Of a stretch of DNA of 57,706 nucleotides, positions 35,041 to 44,118 are shown in pieces (the first letter of the stretch is position 1; each line of letters begins with the position of its first letter). The stretch covers positions 1 to 57,706 of the forward strand of contig JAIQFM010000004.1 of assembly GCA_020073285.1 (NCBI GenBank). The letters run 5' to 3'. The translations under genes and the position numbers were made by a program. Below the pieces are notes generated by a model that was not told the DNA's origin, did not search any database, and saw nothing but the letters and a program-made list of their open reading frames with translations. Source of the DNA: Terriglobia bacterium. GTDB lineage: Bacteria > Acidobacteriota > Terriglobia > Terriglobales > Acidobacteriaceae.

Positions 35041-36282
35041 ATGGCTAATACCACGATTCATTGTGAGGCGCTCGGCAAACGCTACCGCATCGGCGAGCGG
35101 CCGACGCTGATGCTGCGCGAAGCGCTGATGAAGCGATTGCGGGCGCCGTTTGGCCGCCGCACTCCGCCAGCAAAGGGAAACGGCGATGGGACGATCTGGG
35201 CGCTGCGTGACGTTTCCTTCGAGATCGGCGAAGGCGAGGTGGTGGGGATTATCGGGCGCAACGGGGCGGGGAAGAGCACGCTGCTGAAAGTGCTGTCGCG
35301 GATCACGGAGCCGACCACGGGCCGGGCCGAGGTGCGAGGGCGGGTGGGCTCGCTGCTGGAGGTGGGTACCGGGTTTCATCCCGAGCTGACGGGGCGGGAC
35401 AACATTTTCCTGAATGGCGCGATCCTGGGTATGCGGAAAGCGGAAATCCAGGGGAAGTTCGACGAGATCGTGGCGTTTGCGGAGATTGAGAAGTTCCTGG
35501 ACACGCCGGTGAAGCACTATTCCAGCGGCATGTACGTGCGGCTGGCGTTCGCGGTGGCGGCGCACCTTGATCCCGAGATCCTGCTGGTGGACGAAGTGCT
35601 GGCGGTGGGGGACGCGCCGTTTCAGGCGAAGTGTTTCGACCGCTTACGAAAGGTCAATCAGACCGGGCGGACGATTCTGTTCGTGAGCCACAACATGGCG
35701 GCGCTGCGGGAGGTCTGCCGTCGGGGAATCGTGTTGCAGGGTGGCGCGTTGCTCGCGGACGGCGAGATGAACGAGGTGGCAGACCGGTATCTCGCTTCGG
35801 TGCAGCGGGACGACGAACATTTGACCGAAGCAGAGACGCCGAACTTCATTCTGCGAGAGGCGCGAATCAGTGCCGTTGATAAAGGGTTGATTAAGCCGTT
35901 TTCTCCGGTCGAGATAAGAGTTCGATTGACAGCCAAGACAACCATCAGCGATCCGGGGGTGTATATCGCGATTCTGACGTCGCGGCGCGAGCGGCTGGCG
36001 GGAATACGGTCGAGGGATCTCTGGAGCATGGAACGCGTGGAGGCAGGCAGAACGGTGGAGGTGAGCTTTACGCTGGCGGACCTGCCATTGTTGCCTGGCT
36101 CCTACCTGCTGGAGGTGCATTTGCAGGACTACGGTGGGGCGAAGTTTGAGCCAGTCCCGGGACTGTTACCGTTCGAAGTAGCGCCGATGCCAGTGTACGG
36201 GACCCGGAGACCGGATACCTGGACAGCTCACTTGGCTCTGCAGGCTCGCGACTTCCATGTGGATGCGGTAGGGGGTGAGTAG
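35041..36282 (+). CDS. Wzt-type polysaccharide ABC transporter ATP-binding protein
   Basis: A 413-aa protein. The ATPase domain has Walker A GRNGAGKST at 72-80, the signature YSSGMYVRLAFA and Walker B ILLVDEVLAVGD, all typical of the O-antigen/teichoic acid exporter class (Wzt/TagH). The C-terminal roughly 150 residues form the carbohydrate-binding Wzt_C-like beta domain (ISDPGVYIAILT ... GSYLLEVHLQDYGG). The cognate permease Wzm is not in this window. It is the first gene of the glycan operon. Confidence 0.88.
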   Translation: MANTTIHCEALGKRYRIGERPTLMLREALMKRLRAPFGRRTPPAKGNGDGTIWALRDVSFEIGEGEVVGIIGRNGAGKSTLLKVLSRITEPTTGRAEVRGRVGSLLEVGTGFHPELTGRDNIFLNGAILGMRKAEIQGKFDEIVAFAEIEKFLDTPVKHYSSGMYVRLAFAVAAHLDPEILLVDEVLAVGDAPFQAKCFDRLRKVNQTGRTILFVSHNMAALREVCRRGIVLQGGALLADGEMNEVADRYLASVQRDDEHLTEAETPNFILREARISAVDKGLIKPFSPVEIRVRLTAKTTISDPGVYIAILTSRRERLAGIRSRDLWSMERVEAGRTVEVSFTLADLPLLPGSYLLEVHLQDYGGAKFEPVPGLLPFEVAPMPVYGTRRPDTWTAHLALQARDFHVDAVGGE

Positions 36283-36287
36283 AAGCG

Positions 36288-37019
36288 TTGTCAAACGGTT
36301 TTGATCTGCGGCAATGGGTCCACGGGAGGATTCTCACGTGGGGTTGGGAACTGCACCGGTGCGGTCGGGCGGAGCAGGGTCTGGGCGATGCAGTCCGGAT
36401 GATGGAATTGCGCAGCATCGATATGCTGTTTGACGTTGGCGCGAACGTAGGCCAGTTTGCGCAAGGCCTGCGCCAAGCCGGGTATCGAGGTCGGATCGTA
36501 TCGTTTGAGCCGGGTTCGGACGCGCACCGGGGCCTAGTGGCGAACGCAGCGGCGGACGCCGGTTGGACGGTGGCGCCACGGATGGCGCTCGGGGCCGAGA
36601 CGAGCGAAGTAGTGCTCAACGTCGCGCCCTACAGCGAGGCGAACTCGGTGCTGCCGATCCGCTCACTGCACACCGAAATCCTTCCCGGCTCGGCGTACAC
36701 GGATAGCGAGGCGGTGCATTGCGGCAGGCTGGATGATGTCGCCTCGGAGTACCTACGTTCGGGCGACCGGGCGCTGCTGAAACTGGACGTGCAGGGATTC
36801 GAAAAGCAGGTGCTGGAAGGCGCGGAAGAATTGTTGCGGCAATGCAGCGGCGTCTACCTGGAACTGTCAACCGTTCCCCTGTACGAGGGACAGGCGCTGA
36901 TTGACGACGTGCTCGGCCACCTTTACACGCGCGGATTCCGGCTATGGTGGATTAAACCCGGTTTTATCGATCCGAGCAATGGGCGGCTGTTGCAGATGGA
37001 CGGGCTCCTATTCCGATGA
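36288..37019 (+). CDS. FkbM family methyltransferase
   Basis: A 243-aa SAM-dependent methyltransferase. The glycine motif is MLFDVGANVGQFAQGLRQ, followed by IVSFEPG and LLKLDVQGFEKQVLEGAE, which is the FkbM signature. Such enzymes O-methylate sugars in surface polysaccharides. TTG 36288 has GGGGGTGAG upstream and lies 5 bp after the Wzt-like gene; no suitable ATG exists before the conserved core. It overlaps the next gene by 4 bp. Confidence 0.85.
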   Translation: MSNGFDLRQWVHGRILTWGWELHRCGRAEQGLGDAVRMMELRSIDMLFDVGANVGQFAQGLRQAGYRGRIVSFEPGSDAHRGLVANAAADAGWTVAPRMALGAETSEVVLNVAPYSEANSVLPIRSLHTEILPGSAYTDSEAVHCGRLDDVASEYLRSGDRALLKLDVQGFEKQVLEGAEELLRQCSGVYLELSTVPLYEGQALIDDVLGHLYTRGFRLWWIKPGFIDPSNGRLLQMDGLLFR

Positions 37020-38011
37020 GCACCGATGCGCGATTTTCGCCCAATTTCCCTTCTCCTCCGGCGGGCAAGACGGGCTGGCCGTGGGACACGCCCATTCGAC
37101 GGTTGCCGGAGAAGATGCCAAACGGGCAGCCGTGGCCAAAGATCAGCGTGGTCACGCCGGCGTACAACCAGGCACAGTATCTGGAGGAGACGATCCGTTC
37201 GGTCCTGCTGCAGGGGTACCCGAACCTGGAATACATCGTCATTGATGACGAGGCGACGGACCACACGCCCGAGATTATCCAGAAATATGAGCCGTGGCTG
37301 GCGTACACGGCGCGGCAGAAGAATCGCGGGCAGGGAAACGCGATCAATCACGGGTTCCGATTTTCGTCGGGCGAACTGATGGGATGGCTGAACTCCGATG
37401 ACGTCCTGCTGCCGCGGGCGCTGGAGCGGTCGGCCCTGGCGCGGAGGCGCGATCCGAAGGTGAAGGTCACGTGCGGATTCCGGCAGGTGATCGATAGCCA
37501 GAGCAAGCTGATGCGAGATTGGATCCACCCGCTGCCGGAGAAGTTCGACCTGGCACGCTGCTGTTACATCGCGCAGGAAACGGTGCTATGGAATCGTGAG
37601 GTGTGGGAGAAGGTTGGTCCGCTGGAAGAGCACTGGCGTGTGATCCTGGATTACGAATACTGGCAGCGGTTGATGGCGCATGGGTATGAGTTCACCCTGC
37701 TGCCATACTTTCTTGGGCAGTTCCGTTCGTACGCGCAAGGTAAGACAAGCGCCATGGCGGACGCGATGCAGAGGGAATGCGAGACACTCTATGCGCGGTA
37801 TGTCGGACGCGAGATGACGGTGTGGGACGCGTTCGAGCAGTCGAATTTGTGGATCAAGTACCGGCTATTGCGAGGAGTGCCGAGGCGCATGTTTCACTCG
37901 GCGCTGGTATCACGCGCGGTGCTTCGGTGGGTGGAAATTGTATCGGGAGTGATGCAGGACACGCAGGCGGTACGCACACGGAAGCGCGGCCAGTACAATG
38001 CTATCAATTGA
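37016..38011 (+). CDS. Glycosyltransferase family 2 (copy A of a tandem pair)
   Basis: A 331-aa GT-A enzyme with ISVVTPAYNQAQYLEETIRS, VLLQGYPNLEYIVIDD and the metal-binding DD in MGWLNSDDVLLPRA. It starts with a conserved PPAGKTGWPWDT extension shared with the next gene. Both probably add sugars to the same glycan. The ATG overlaps the FkbM gene by 4 bp. Donor and acceptor are unknown. Confidence 0.88.
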   Translation: MSTDARFSPNFPSPPAGKTGWPWDTPIRRLPEKMPNGQPWPKISVVTPAYNQAQYLEETIRSVLLQGYPNLEYIVIDDEATDHTPEIIQKYEPWLAYTARQKNRGQGNAINHGFRFSSGELMGWLNSDDVLLPRALERSALARRRDPKVKVTCGFRQVIDSQSKLMRDWIHPLPEKFDLARCCYIAQETVLWNREVWEKVGPLEEHWRVILDYEYWQRLMAHGYEFTLLPYFLGQFRSYAQGKTSAMADAMQRECETLYARYVGREMTVWDAFEQSNLWIKYRLLRGVPRRMFHSALVSRAVLRWVEIVSGVMQDTQAVRTRKRGQYNAIN

Positions 38012-39026
38012 CGAAATGGTGGGCGCAAGCAGAGCCGAGGTGAAGGCGGTGCACGAACTTCCACCGCCTCCGGCGGGCAAGACCGGATGGCCGTGGGACA
38101 CGGCGGTGCGTTGCCTGCCGCCCAAGATGCGAAACGGCGAGGCCTGGCCGAAGATCAGTATCGTCACGCCCGCGTATAAGCAGGGGAACTTCCTAGAAGA
38201 GACGATGCGGTCGGTGCTGCTCCAGGGATATCCGAACCTGGAGTACATCGTCATCGACGACGGATCCCCGGACAACACAGCAGAGATCATCCGCAAGTAC
38301 GAATCCCACCTGGCGTACTGGACAACGCAGAAGAACAGCGGCCAGCCCACGGCGATCAACAATGGCTTCGCCCACGCGACGGGCGAGATCATGGGCTGGC
38401 TGAACTCCGACGACCTGCTGCTGCCGCGGGCGCTGGAGCGAATCGCGCAAGCGCACTGCGATCCGCGAGTGAAGGTGACGTGCGGATTTCGCAAGGTGAT
38501 TGACGCCGACAGCCGGGTCACCGAACTCCAAATCCATCCCTGGCCCGCCCCTTACGACCTGATGCGCACCTGCTTCGTCGCGCAGGAGACGGTCTTCTGG
38601 AAACGCGAGGTATGGAAGAAAACAGGGCCGCTGGGGAACTGGCGTTACGCCCTGGATTTCGATTATTGGCACAGGGTGATAACCAACGGATACAAATTCA
38701 CGCTGCTGCCATATTTCCTTGGCGCATTGCGCATGCATCCGGAGTGCAAGACGAGCCGCATGCGGGACGTGTGCGCCGAGGAGGCGGCAGAGATCTTTGA
38801 GCGCTTCCTGGGAAGGCGGCTGACGCTCGACGAAGCATGGAGCCAGAGCACATTACATACACAGTATCGGATGTTCCGGAAGCTGCCGCGCTCGGCGCTG
38901 CATTCGAGGTTGACGGCGGTGCCGGTGCTGAAGGCTGTGTCCGCGATGGCGCATTGGCTGCGTCATTGGCGGCAGCACCCTCCGCCGATGACGGCCGCCT
39001 CGGGATCGGAGCAAAAATCGTCATGA
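37998..39026 (+). CDS. Glycosyltransferase family 2 (copy B of a tandem pair)
   Basis: A 342-aa paralogue of the preceding protein. It shares PPAGKTGWPWDT, ISIVTPAYKQGNFLEETMRS, VLLQGYPNLEYIVIDD and the IMGWLNSDDLLLPRALER metal site. The high similarity and adjacency indicate tandem duplication. It overlaps copy A by 14 bp; a later ATG at 38016 is also possible. Its end overlaps the methyltransferase start (ATGA). Confidence 0.88.
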   Translation: MLSIDEMVGASRAEVKAVHELPPPPAGKTGWPWDTAVRCLPPKMRNGEAWPKISIVTPAYKQGNFLEETMRSVLLQGYPNLEYIVIDDGSPDNTAEIIRKYESHLAYWTTQKNSGQPTAINNGFAHATGEIMGWLNSDDLLLPRALERIAQAHCDPRVKVTCGFRKVIDADSRVTELQIHPWPAPYDLMRTCFVAQETVFWKREVWKKTGPLGNWRYALDFDYWHRVITNGYKFTLLPYFLGALRMHPECKTSRMRDVCAEEAAEIFERFLGRRLTLDEAWSQSTLHTQYRMFRKLPRSALHSRLTAVPVLKAVSAMAHWLRHWRQHPPPMTAASGSEQKSS

Positions 39027-39838
39027 CCGACCTGCGCGGCCTGCAGCAAACCTGGGAGACGCTGGCGCAATCCGACCCGCTGTGGGCCATCTGTACCGAT
39101 CCGAGAAGAAAATCCGGCGGCTGGGAGGTGGAGGAGTTTTTTGCCACCGGAGAACAAGAGGTCCGCACGGTGCTGGAACACGTGGCCGGACTGGGCTTGA
39201 CAGTGCGCAGCGAGGGCCGGGCGCTGGACTTCGGCTGCGGCGTGGGGCGACTGACGCGGGCGCTGGCGGGACGCTTCGGTGAGTGCGTCGGCGTGGACAT
39301 CGCGGCGACGATGGTGGCGTTGGCGGAGCGACACAACCGCTGCCGTAATCGGTGTTCGTACGTCGTGAATGACTGCGCGAACCTGAGCCGGTTTCCCGAT
39401 CGCTCGTTTGCTTTCGTGTACTCCAGTATCGTGCTGCAGCACATGAGCCCGGAGTACATGAAAGGATACCTGCGGGAATTTGCGCGGGTGCTGGAACCGG
39501 GCGGAATCCTGGTATGCCAGATCCCGGATTACGTAATGACGCCGCGGGAAAAGATGGGGCGGTTGCGGCAGAGGCTGGGATTGCGGACGCAAGCGAAAAA
39601 GCTGCTGGGCATCCATGCGGCCGAGACTCCTCCTCCGGCGGCGGAGCCGACAGGCGAGATGGAGATGAACTGGCTCCCAGAGGCGGCAGTGCGGCTCGCG
39701 CTGGGGGCTGGCGGCTGCCGCGTGGTTGATGTCCGGCTGACAAATTCGATCGCGCCGGACTTCAACGGGCGCCTGGTGTACCTGACAGGCAGAGCGAGAC
39801 CGGGACTCGTGAGCAAGCAGTATTGCGCAATCAAATGA
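39023..39838 (+). CDS. Class I SAM-dependent methyltransferase
   Basis: A 271-aa protein with motif I ALDFGCGVGRLTRALAG, motif II-like CVGVDIAATMV and the FAFVYSSIVLQHMSPEYM segment of the Methyltransf_11/25 type. ATG 39023 overlaps the previous stop (ATGA); an in-frame ATG at 38837 would only extend into the preceding gene. It probably modifies the glycan. The target is unknown. Confidence 0.85.
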   Translation: MTDLRGLQQTWETLAQSDPLWAICTDPRRKSGGWEVEEFFATGEQEVRTVLEHVAGLGLTVRSEGRALDFGCGVGRLTRALAGRFGECVGVDIAATMVALAERHNRCRNRCSYVVNDCANLSRFPDRSFAFVYSSIVLQHMSPEYMKGYLREFARVLEPGGILVCQIPDYVMTPREKMGRLRQRLGLRTQAKKLLGIHAAETPPPAAEPTGEMEMNWLPEAAVRLALGAGGCRVVDVRLTNSIAPDFNGRLVYLTGRARPGLVSKQYCAIK

Positions 39839-41112
39839 GCCCGGCGGAACGCGACAAGCCGCTGCGGGTTTGCCTGGAGGCGTTCGCGTCGACAGGGACG
39901 GAGTCGGGCAATGACATGTCGCTAGCAGGACTGGCGTCGGGACTTTGCCGATTGGTTGATGGTAATGAGGAGTACATCTTCTTCGCCGGCGCCGAGCCGA
40001 ACCCGCTGCTGCAGGAGTTCATGACCGGTCCCTGCCGGGAGTTTGTGCTTCCGCGACGGACGGAACTGCCGTTGAAATGGAAGCAGGCTGCCAAGCAACT
40101 GCCGGGGGCGGCGGCGGTGTGGCGGAAAGTGCGTTGCCAGGTTCGGAAGCACCGACGGAAGGATTGGCTGCTGGACTCCGCCGGGCAACTGGAAAGCACG
40201 GGCGCGGACATCGTCCACTTTCCGCGCCAAGCGGCTTATGTTACCGAACTGCCCAGCATCTACCAGCCGCATGACCTACAACACCTGCACTATCCGGAAT
40301 TCTTCAGTAAGGAGGAATACGAATGCCGAGAAGTGAGGTACCGGGCGTTTTGCCAGCGAGCAAAACTGGTTGTGGCGATGACCAGTTGGGGCAGGCAAGA
40401 CTTGCTGCGAAATTACGGCCTCGCGGAGGACAAGGTTGCGGTGGTGCCGCACGCACCCCTGCTGACGCCGACACCGACACAAAACGAGCTGCAAGCTGCG
40501 CGTGAAAAGCTGCGCTTGCCCGAAGCCTTCATCTTCTATCCGGCGCAGACTTGGAGACACAAAAACCACGTCGGGCTGCTGCGCGCGCTTGCGACTCTGC
40601 GGGAGCGAGACGGAATTCGAGTGCCGCTGGTCTGTTCAGGACACCGCAACAACGGTTTCCCGCAGATTGAATCCGAGATCGCGCGGCTGCTACTCGGCGA
40701 ACAAGTGCAGTTTGTCGGCTACGTGGCGCCGGTGGAACTTCATTGCCTGTACCGCCTCTGTCGGTGCATGGTATTCCCGTCGAAGTTCGAAGGATGGGGT
40801 TTGCCGCTTCTGGAAGCGGGCGCTGCGGGAGCCCCGGTGGTCTGCTCGGGAGTGCGGCCCATCTCCGACGTTGTAGCGGACGCGGCGTTGCTGTTCGATC
40901 CCGACCGGCCGTCGGACATCGCCGATGCCTTGCGCCGCGTATGGACGGATGCCGTGCTGCGTGGTGAACTGTCACGACGTGGGCGGCAACGTGCATTATT
41001 GTTCAGCTGGGAAAAGACGGCGCGAATCTATCGAGCGCACTACCGCAAAGTCGCAGGTCGCGAACTCAGGGAGGAAGACCACGAGCTGCTGTCGGAGCCG
41101 CCGTTGGTGTAG
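39835..41112 (+). CDS. Glycosyltransferase family 4 (GT-B)
   Basis: A 425-aa retaining GT-B glycosyltransferase. The donor-site motif FPSKFEGWGLPLLEAGAAGAPVV is near residue 320, preceded by FIFYPAQTWRHKNHVGLLRAL. ATG 39835 overlaps the methyltransferase stop (ATGA); an upstream in-frame TTG (39823) is less likely. It acts in the cytoplasm on a lipid-linked glycan. Sugar specificity cannot be read. Confidence 0.88.
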   Translation: MSPAERDKPLRVCLEAFASTGTESGNDMSLAGLASGLCRLVDGNEEYIFFAGAEPNPLLQEFMTGPCREFVLPRRTELPLKWKQAAKQLPGAAAVWRKVRCQVRKHRRKDWLLDSAGQLESTGADIVHFPRQAAYVTELPSIYQPHDLQHLHYPEFFSKEEYECREVRYRAFCQRAKLVVAMTSWGRQDLLRNYGLAEDKVAVVPHAPLLTPTPTQNELQAAREKLRLPEAFIFYPAQTWRHKNHVGLLRALATLRERDGIRVPLVCSGHRNNGFPQIESEIARLLLGEQVQFVGYVAPVELHCLYRLCRCMVFPSKFEGWGLPLLEAGAAGAPVVCSGVRPISDVVADAALLFDPDRPSDIADALRRVWTDAVLRGELSRRGRQRALLFSWEKTARIYRAHYRKVAGRELREEDHELLSEPPLV

Positions 41113-41173
41113 TTAACGGGGAGCGGCACAGGCCAAAAATTTCGATTTTCACCCCAGCTAACCGTAAGGCTTT

Positions 41174-42034
41174 ATGGATTCGAGCGCAGGGCGCATGAAG
41201 AGAGCGGTGAAGCAGATTTTCGGCGCGATGGGAATCGACATCAGGCGCGCGAAGCCGCTTTCGCCGGAACCCTCGGCGCGTATGACGATGCGCGGGTTCC
41301 TGGAGCACTGCAAGTCGCTTGGATTCATGCCCGGCGGGATTTTCGACGTCGGCGTGGCCGAAGGCACGTTTGAGGTCTACGAGGCCTTTCGCGGTGTTCC
41401 GCTGATGCTGGTAGAGCCGGTCCCAGAGTTTGAGCCGGTGCTGAAGGAATTCGGGCGGGTGTACGGCGCGGAGTACGTGCTGGCCGCAGCCAGCGATCGC
41501 AATGGCACGACGGCGTTGCACGTTCACACCGATAACCTAAACTCATCCTCGCTGCTGCGGGAGTCCGAGGGCGAGCAAGTTGACGGGGTGGCGCGCGAGG
41601 TGCGAACGGTGAGGTTGGACGAACTAGCCGGCTCCGGTAAGCTTGTCCCGCCATACCTGATCAAGGTTGACGTGCAGGGAGCGGAACTGCGGGTGCTGGA
41701 CGGCGCATCGAAGATTTTGCCGGACGCCGAGATCATCATTCTAGAGCTGTCACTGTTCGGATTTTTCATCGGAGGTCCGCAGTTATTCGACGTATTGCAG
41801 TACATGATGGAACGGGGATTCATCGTGTACGACTTCTTCGGCGTCTTTTACCGGCCGCTGGACGGTGCCCTGGGGCAGATCGACGTGGCATTCGTCAAGG
41901 AGAATGGACCTTTCCGCAAAATTCAGTGGTGCGCGACGCCGGAACAGAGGGCGGCGTGTTTCCGCAACAACAATATCCCCGCGACCCTGGCGGCGCTGCG
42001 GTCGATGCCGGCGATGAAGCGATCTAAGGCATGA
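41174..42034 (+). CDS. FkbM family methyltransferase
   Basis: A 286-aa enzyme. The SAM motif GGIFDVGVAEGTFEVYEAF is followed by LMLVEPVPEF and YLIKVDVQGAELRVLDGASK, the FkbM pattern. It is followed immediately by a GT2 gene with a 4-bp overlap. The 61-bp gap upstream may hold a weak promoter. It probably caps or decorates the polysaccharide by O-methylation. Confidence 0.85.
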   Translation: MDSSAGRMKRAVKQIFGAMGIDIRRAKPLSPEPSARMTMRGFLEHCKSLGFMPGGIFDVGVAEGTFEVYEAFRGVPLMLVEPVPEFEPVLKEFGRVYGAEYVLAAASDRNGTTALHVHTDNLNSSSLLRESEGEQVDGVAREVRTVRLDELAGSGKLVPPYLIKVDVQGAELRVLDGASKILPDAEIIILELSLFGFFIGGPQLFDVLQYMMERGFIVYDFFGVFYRPLDGALGQIDVAFVKENGPFRKIQWCATPEQRAACFRNNNIPATLAALRSMPAMKRSKA

Positions 42035-42924
42035 ACCGGTTTCCCAAAATTACGATCGTCACGCCGAATTACAACTGCGCGGAATACCTGGAACAGACGA
42101 TCGCGTCGGTGCTGGCGCAGAACTACCCCGCGCTGGAATACATCGTGATCGATGACGGGTCGAGCGACGGCAGCGCGAGCATCATCCGCAGGTATGAAGA
42201 CCGGCTGGCGTACTGGAGGACGCGTCCGAACCGCGGGCAGTACGCGACCATCAATGAAGGGTTCGAGCGCGCGACCGGCGAGATCATGGCGTGGCTCAAC
42301 AGCGACGACATGTATTTTCCGGGGGCATTCTCGGTGGTGGGCGAGATTTTCACGCAGTTCCCCGAAGTGGAGTGGCTGACCACCACGCAGCCGGCGGCGT
42401 GGAACGAACAGGGACAGAATGTGGGCGCAGGCAACATGGTGGGATATAGCAAGCCGTTGTTCCTCCGAGGCGCGCACGGTCCAGCGCGCGGCAACTATGT
42501 GCGCGGCAGTATCCAGCAGGAGTCCACGTTCTGGCGGCGCTCGCTGTGGGAGAGGGCCGGCGGGCATCTGGATACCTCCGTCACTCTGGCCGCGGATTTT
42601 GAACTGTGGGCGCGCTTTTTCCAGCACGCGGAGCTCTATGGCGTGCAGTCGCTTCTCGGGGGGTTTCGATTGCGGAAGGGGCAGAACACCGAGCGGTTTG
42701 GTCGCGAGTATGACCAACAGTGTTACGAAGTGCTGTTGCGATATGGCGGGAGAATCTGCGGACGGGCGGAGTCGATCTTTCGGCGTTATGGTAACCAATC
42801 TGGATTGCCTTTCCTAAAGCGGTTTCCGGGCGCACAGCAATTGGGGCTGGTGTTCGCGGTCAAGTCTTTCGTCCATGAAGGCCGGGATGGCAGTTGGAGG
42901 TTGCGCGAGGCGGTCATCATCTAA
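42031..42924 (+). CDS. Glycosyltransferase family 2
   Basis: A 297-aa GT-A enzyme. ITIVTPNYNCAEYLEQTIAS is at the N-terminus, with YIVIDDGSSDGS and the metal site IMAWLNSDDMYFPGAF. It is related to, but clearly distinct from, the tandem GT2 pair, lacking their N-terminal extension. It overlaps the FkbM gene by 4 bp. Confidence 0.88.
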   Translation: MNRFPKITIVTPNYNCAEYLEQTIASVLAQNYPALEYIVIDDGSSDGSASIIRRYEDRLAYWRTRPNRGQYATINEGFERATGEIMAWLNSDDMYFPGAFSVVGEIFTQFPEVEWLTTTQPAAWNEQGQNVGAGNMVGYSKPLFLRGAHGPARGNYVRGSIQQESTFWRRSLWERAGGHLDTSVTLAADFELWARFFQHAELYGVQSLLGGFRLRKGQNTERFGREYDQQCYEVLLRYGGRICGRAESIFRRYGNQSGLPFLKRFPGAQQLGLVFAVKSFVHEGRDGSWRLREAVII

Positions 42925-42929
42925 AGGGC

Positions 42930-44105
42930 ATGAAGGTCACGTATCTCAGCATCGAAGACCCGCAGGATGTGCATGCGTGGTCGGGACTGGTGTATCACAT
43001 TGGACATTCGCTGGAGCCGTACGCCCAAGTAGAGTATGCGGGTCCGCTGGCGTACAAGCGTTTCGTGTCCGACAAAATGCGACAGGTGGTGTGTGAAGCG
43101 GTGTCGGGAAAGCGCCACCAACGAGGACGCGAGGCAAGGTTGCTGAAGCATTATGCGGATCAGGCATTGCCGCGGCTCGCCGCCGATGCGAATGCGGTGT
43201 TTGCCTGCAGCACACTGCCGGTGGCTTACCTGGAGTGCACGAGTCCGGTATTGGTGTGGATCGATTCCACCTTCGCCGGAGTGATTGACTATCATCCCGC
43301 GTTCTTCAACCTGTGCCCGCACGCGATTGCGATGGGGAATGCGGCGGAGCAGCGGGCGCTGGACCGGTGCGCCCGGGTGATTTTCGCTTCCGAGTGGGCG
43401 GCCCGGACAGCCCTGCAGCATTACCGCCTGGACGAGCAAAAGGTGGAAGTGGTTCCCTACGGAGCCAATCTCGACACGGCGCCACCGGGGGCCGAGGTGC
43501 GCGCCGACATCCGCCGGCGATCGAAATCGGTGTGCCGGCTGCTGCTGGTGGGAGTGGACTGGCACTGGAAAGGCGCGGATGTGGCGATCGCGGCAGCGAC
43601 GCAGTTGCGCGATTCAGGCGTCCCGGCGCAGTTGACGATTGTGGGCTGCCACCCGCCGCCAGGAGCGGCATTGCCCGATTGGGTGCGAGTGACGGGCTTC
43701 ATATCGCAAAAGAGCCAGGAGGGACGAGCGCGGCTGGCTGAGCTTTACCGCGAAGCCCACTTTTTTCTTTTGCCGACGCGCGCGGAGTGCTACGGCGTGG
43801 TGGTGGCGGAGTCAAACTCGTTTGGCGTGCCGGTAATCGCGAGCAAGACGGGCGGTATCCCGATCGCCGCCACGGGGTCCAACGGTGTGCTGTTCAGCCT
43901 GGACCGATATATCCCCGAGGCTGTGGCCTACGTCGCGGCACACTGGGCTGACGCGGCGCGCTACGCGGCGTTGGCGGAGACGTCGCGCCATGAGTTTGAG
44001 AGCCGCCTGAACTGGTTGGTCTCGGGAAGCAAGGTCGCGGAAATCCTTCGTGCGTGCGCGGCGGGCCGCCGGGCGGGCGCGCCGCAGCAAGCCATGCATC
44101 ACTGA
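42930..44105 (+). CDS. Glycosyltransferase family 4 (GT-B)
   Basis: A 391-aa GT-B protein. VEVVPYGANLDTAPPG marks the linker to the C-terminal donor domain, and PTRAECYGVVVAESNSFGVPV is the E-x7-E donor motif. ATG 42930 was chosen because MKVTYLSIED starts the N-terminal fold. It is 5 bp after the GT2 gene. Confidence 0.87.
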   Translation: MKVTYLSIEDPQDVHAWSGLVYHIGHSLEPYAQVEYAGPLAYKRFVSDKMRQVVCEAVSGKRHQRGREARLLKHYADQALPRLAADANAVFACSTLPVAYLECTSPVLVWIDSTFAGVIDYHPAFFNLCPHAIAMGNAAEQRALDRCARVIFASEWAARTALQHYRLDEQKVEVVPYGANLDTAPPGAEVRADIRRRSKSVCRLLLVGVDWHWKGADVAIAAATQLRDSGVPAQLTIVGCHPPPGAALPDWVRVTGFISQKSQEGRARLAELYREAHFFLLPTRAECYGVVVAESNSFGVPVIASKTGGIPIAATGSNGVLFSLDRYIPEAVAYVAAHWADAARYAALAETSRHEFESRLNWLVSGSKVAEILRACAAGRRAGAPQQAMHH

Positions 44106-44118
44106 AGGCGGCACATTC

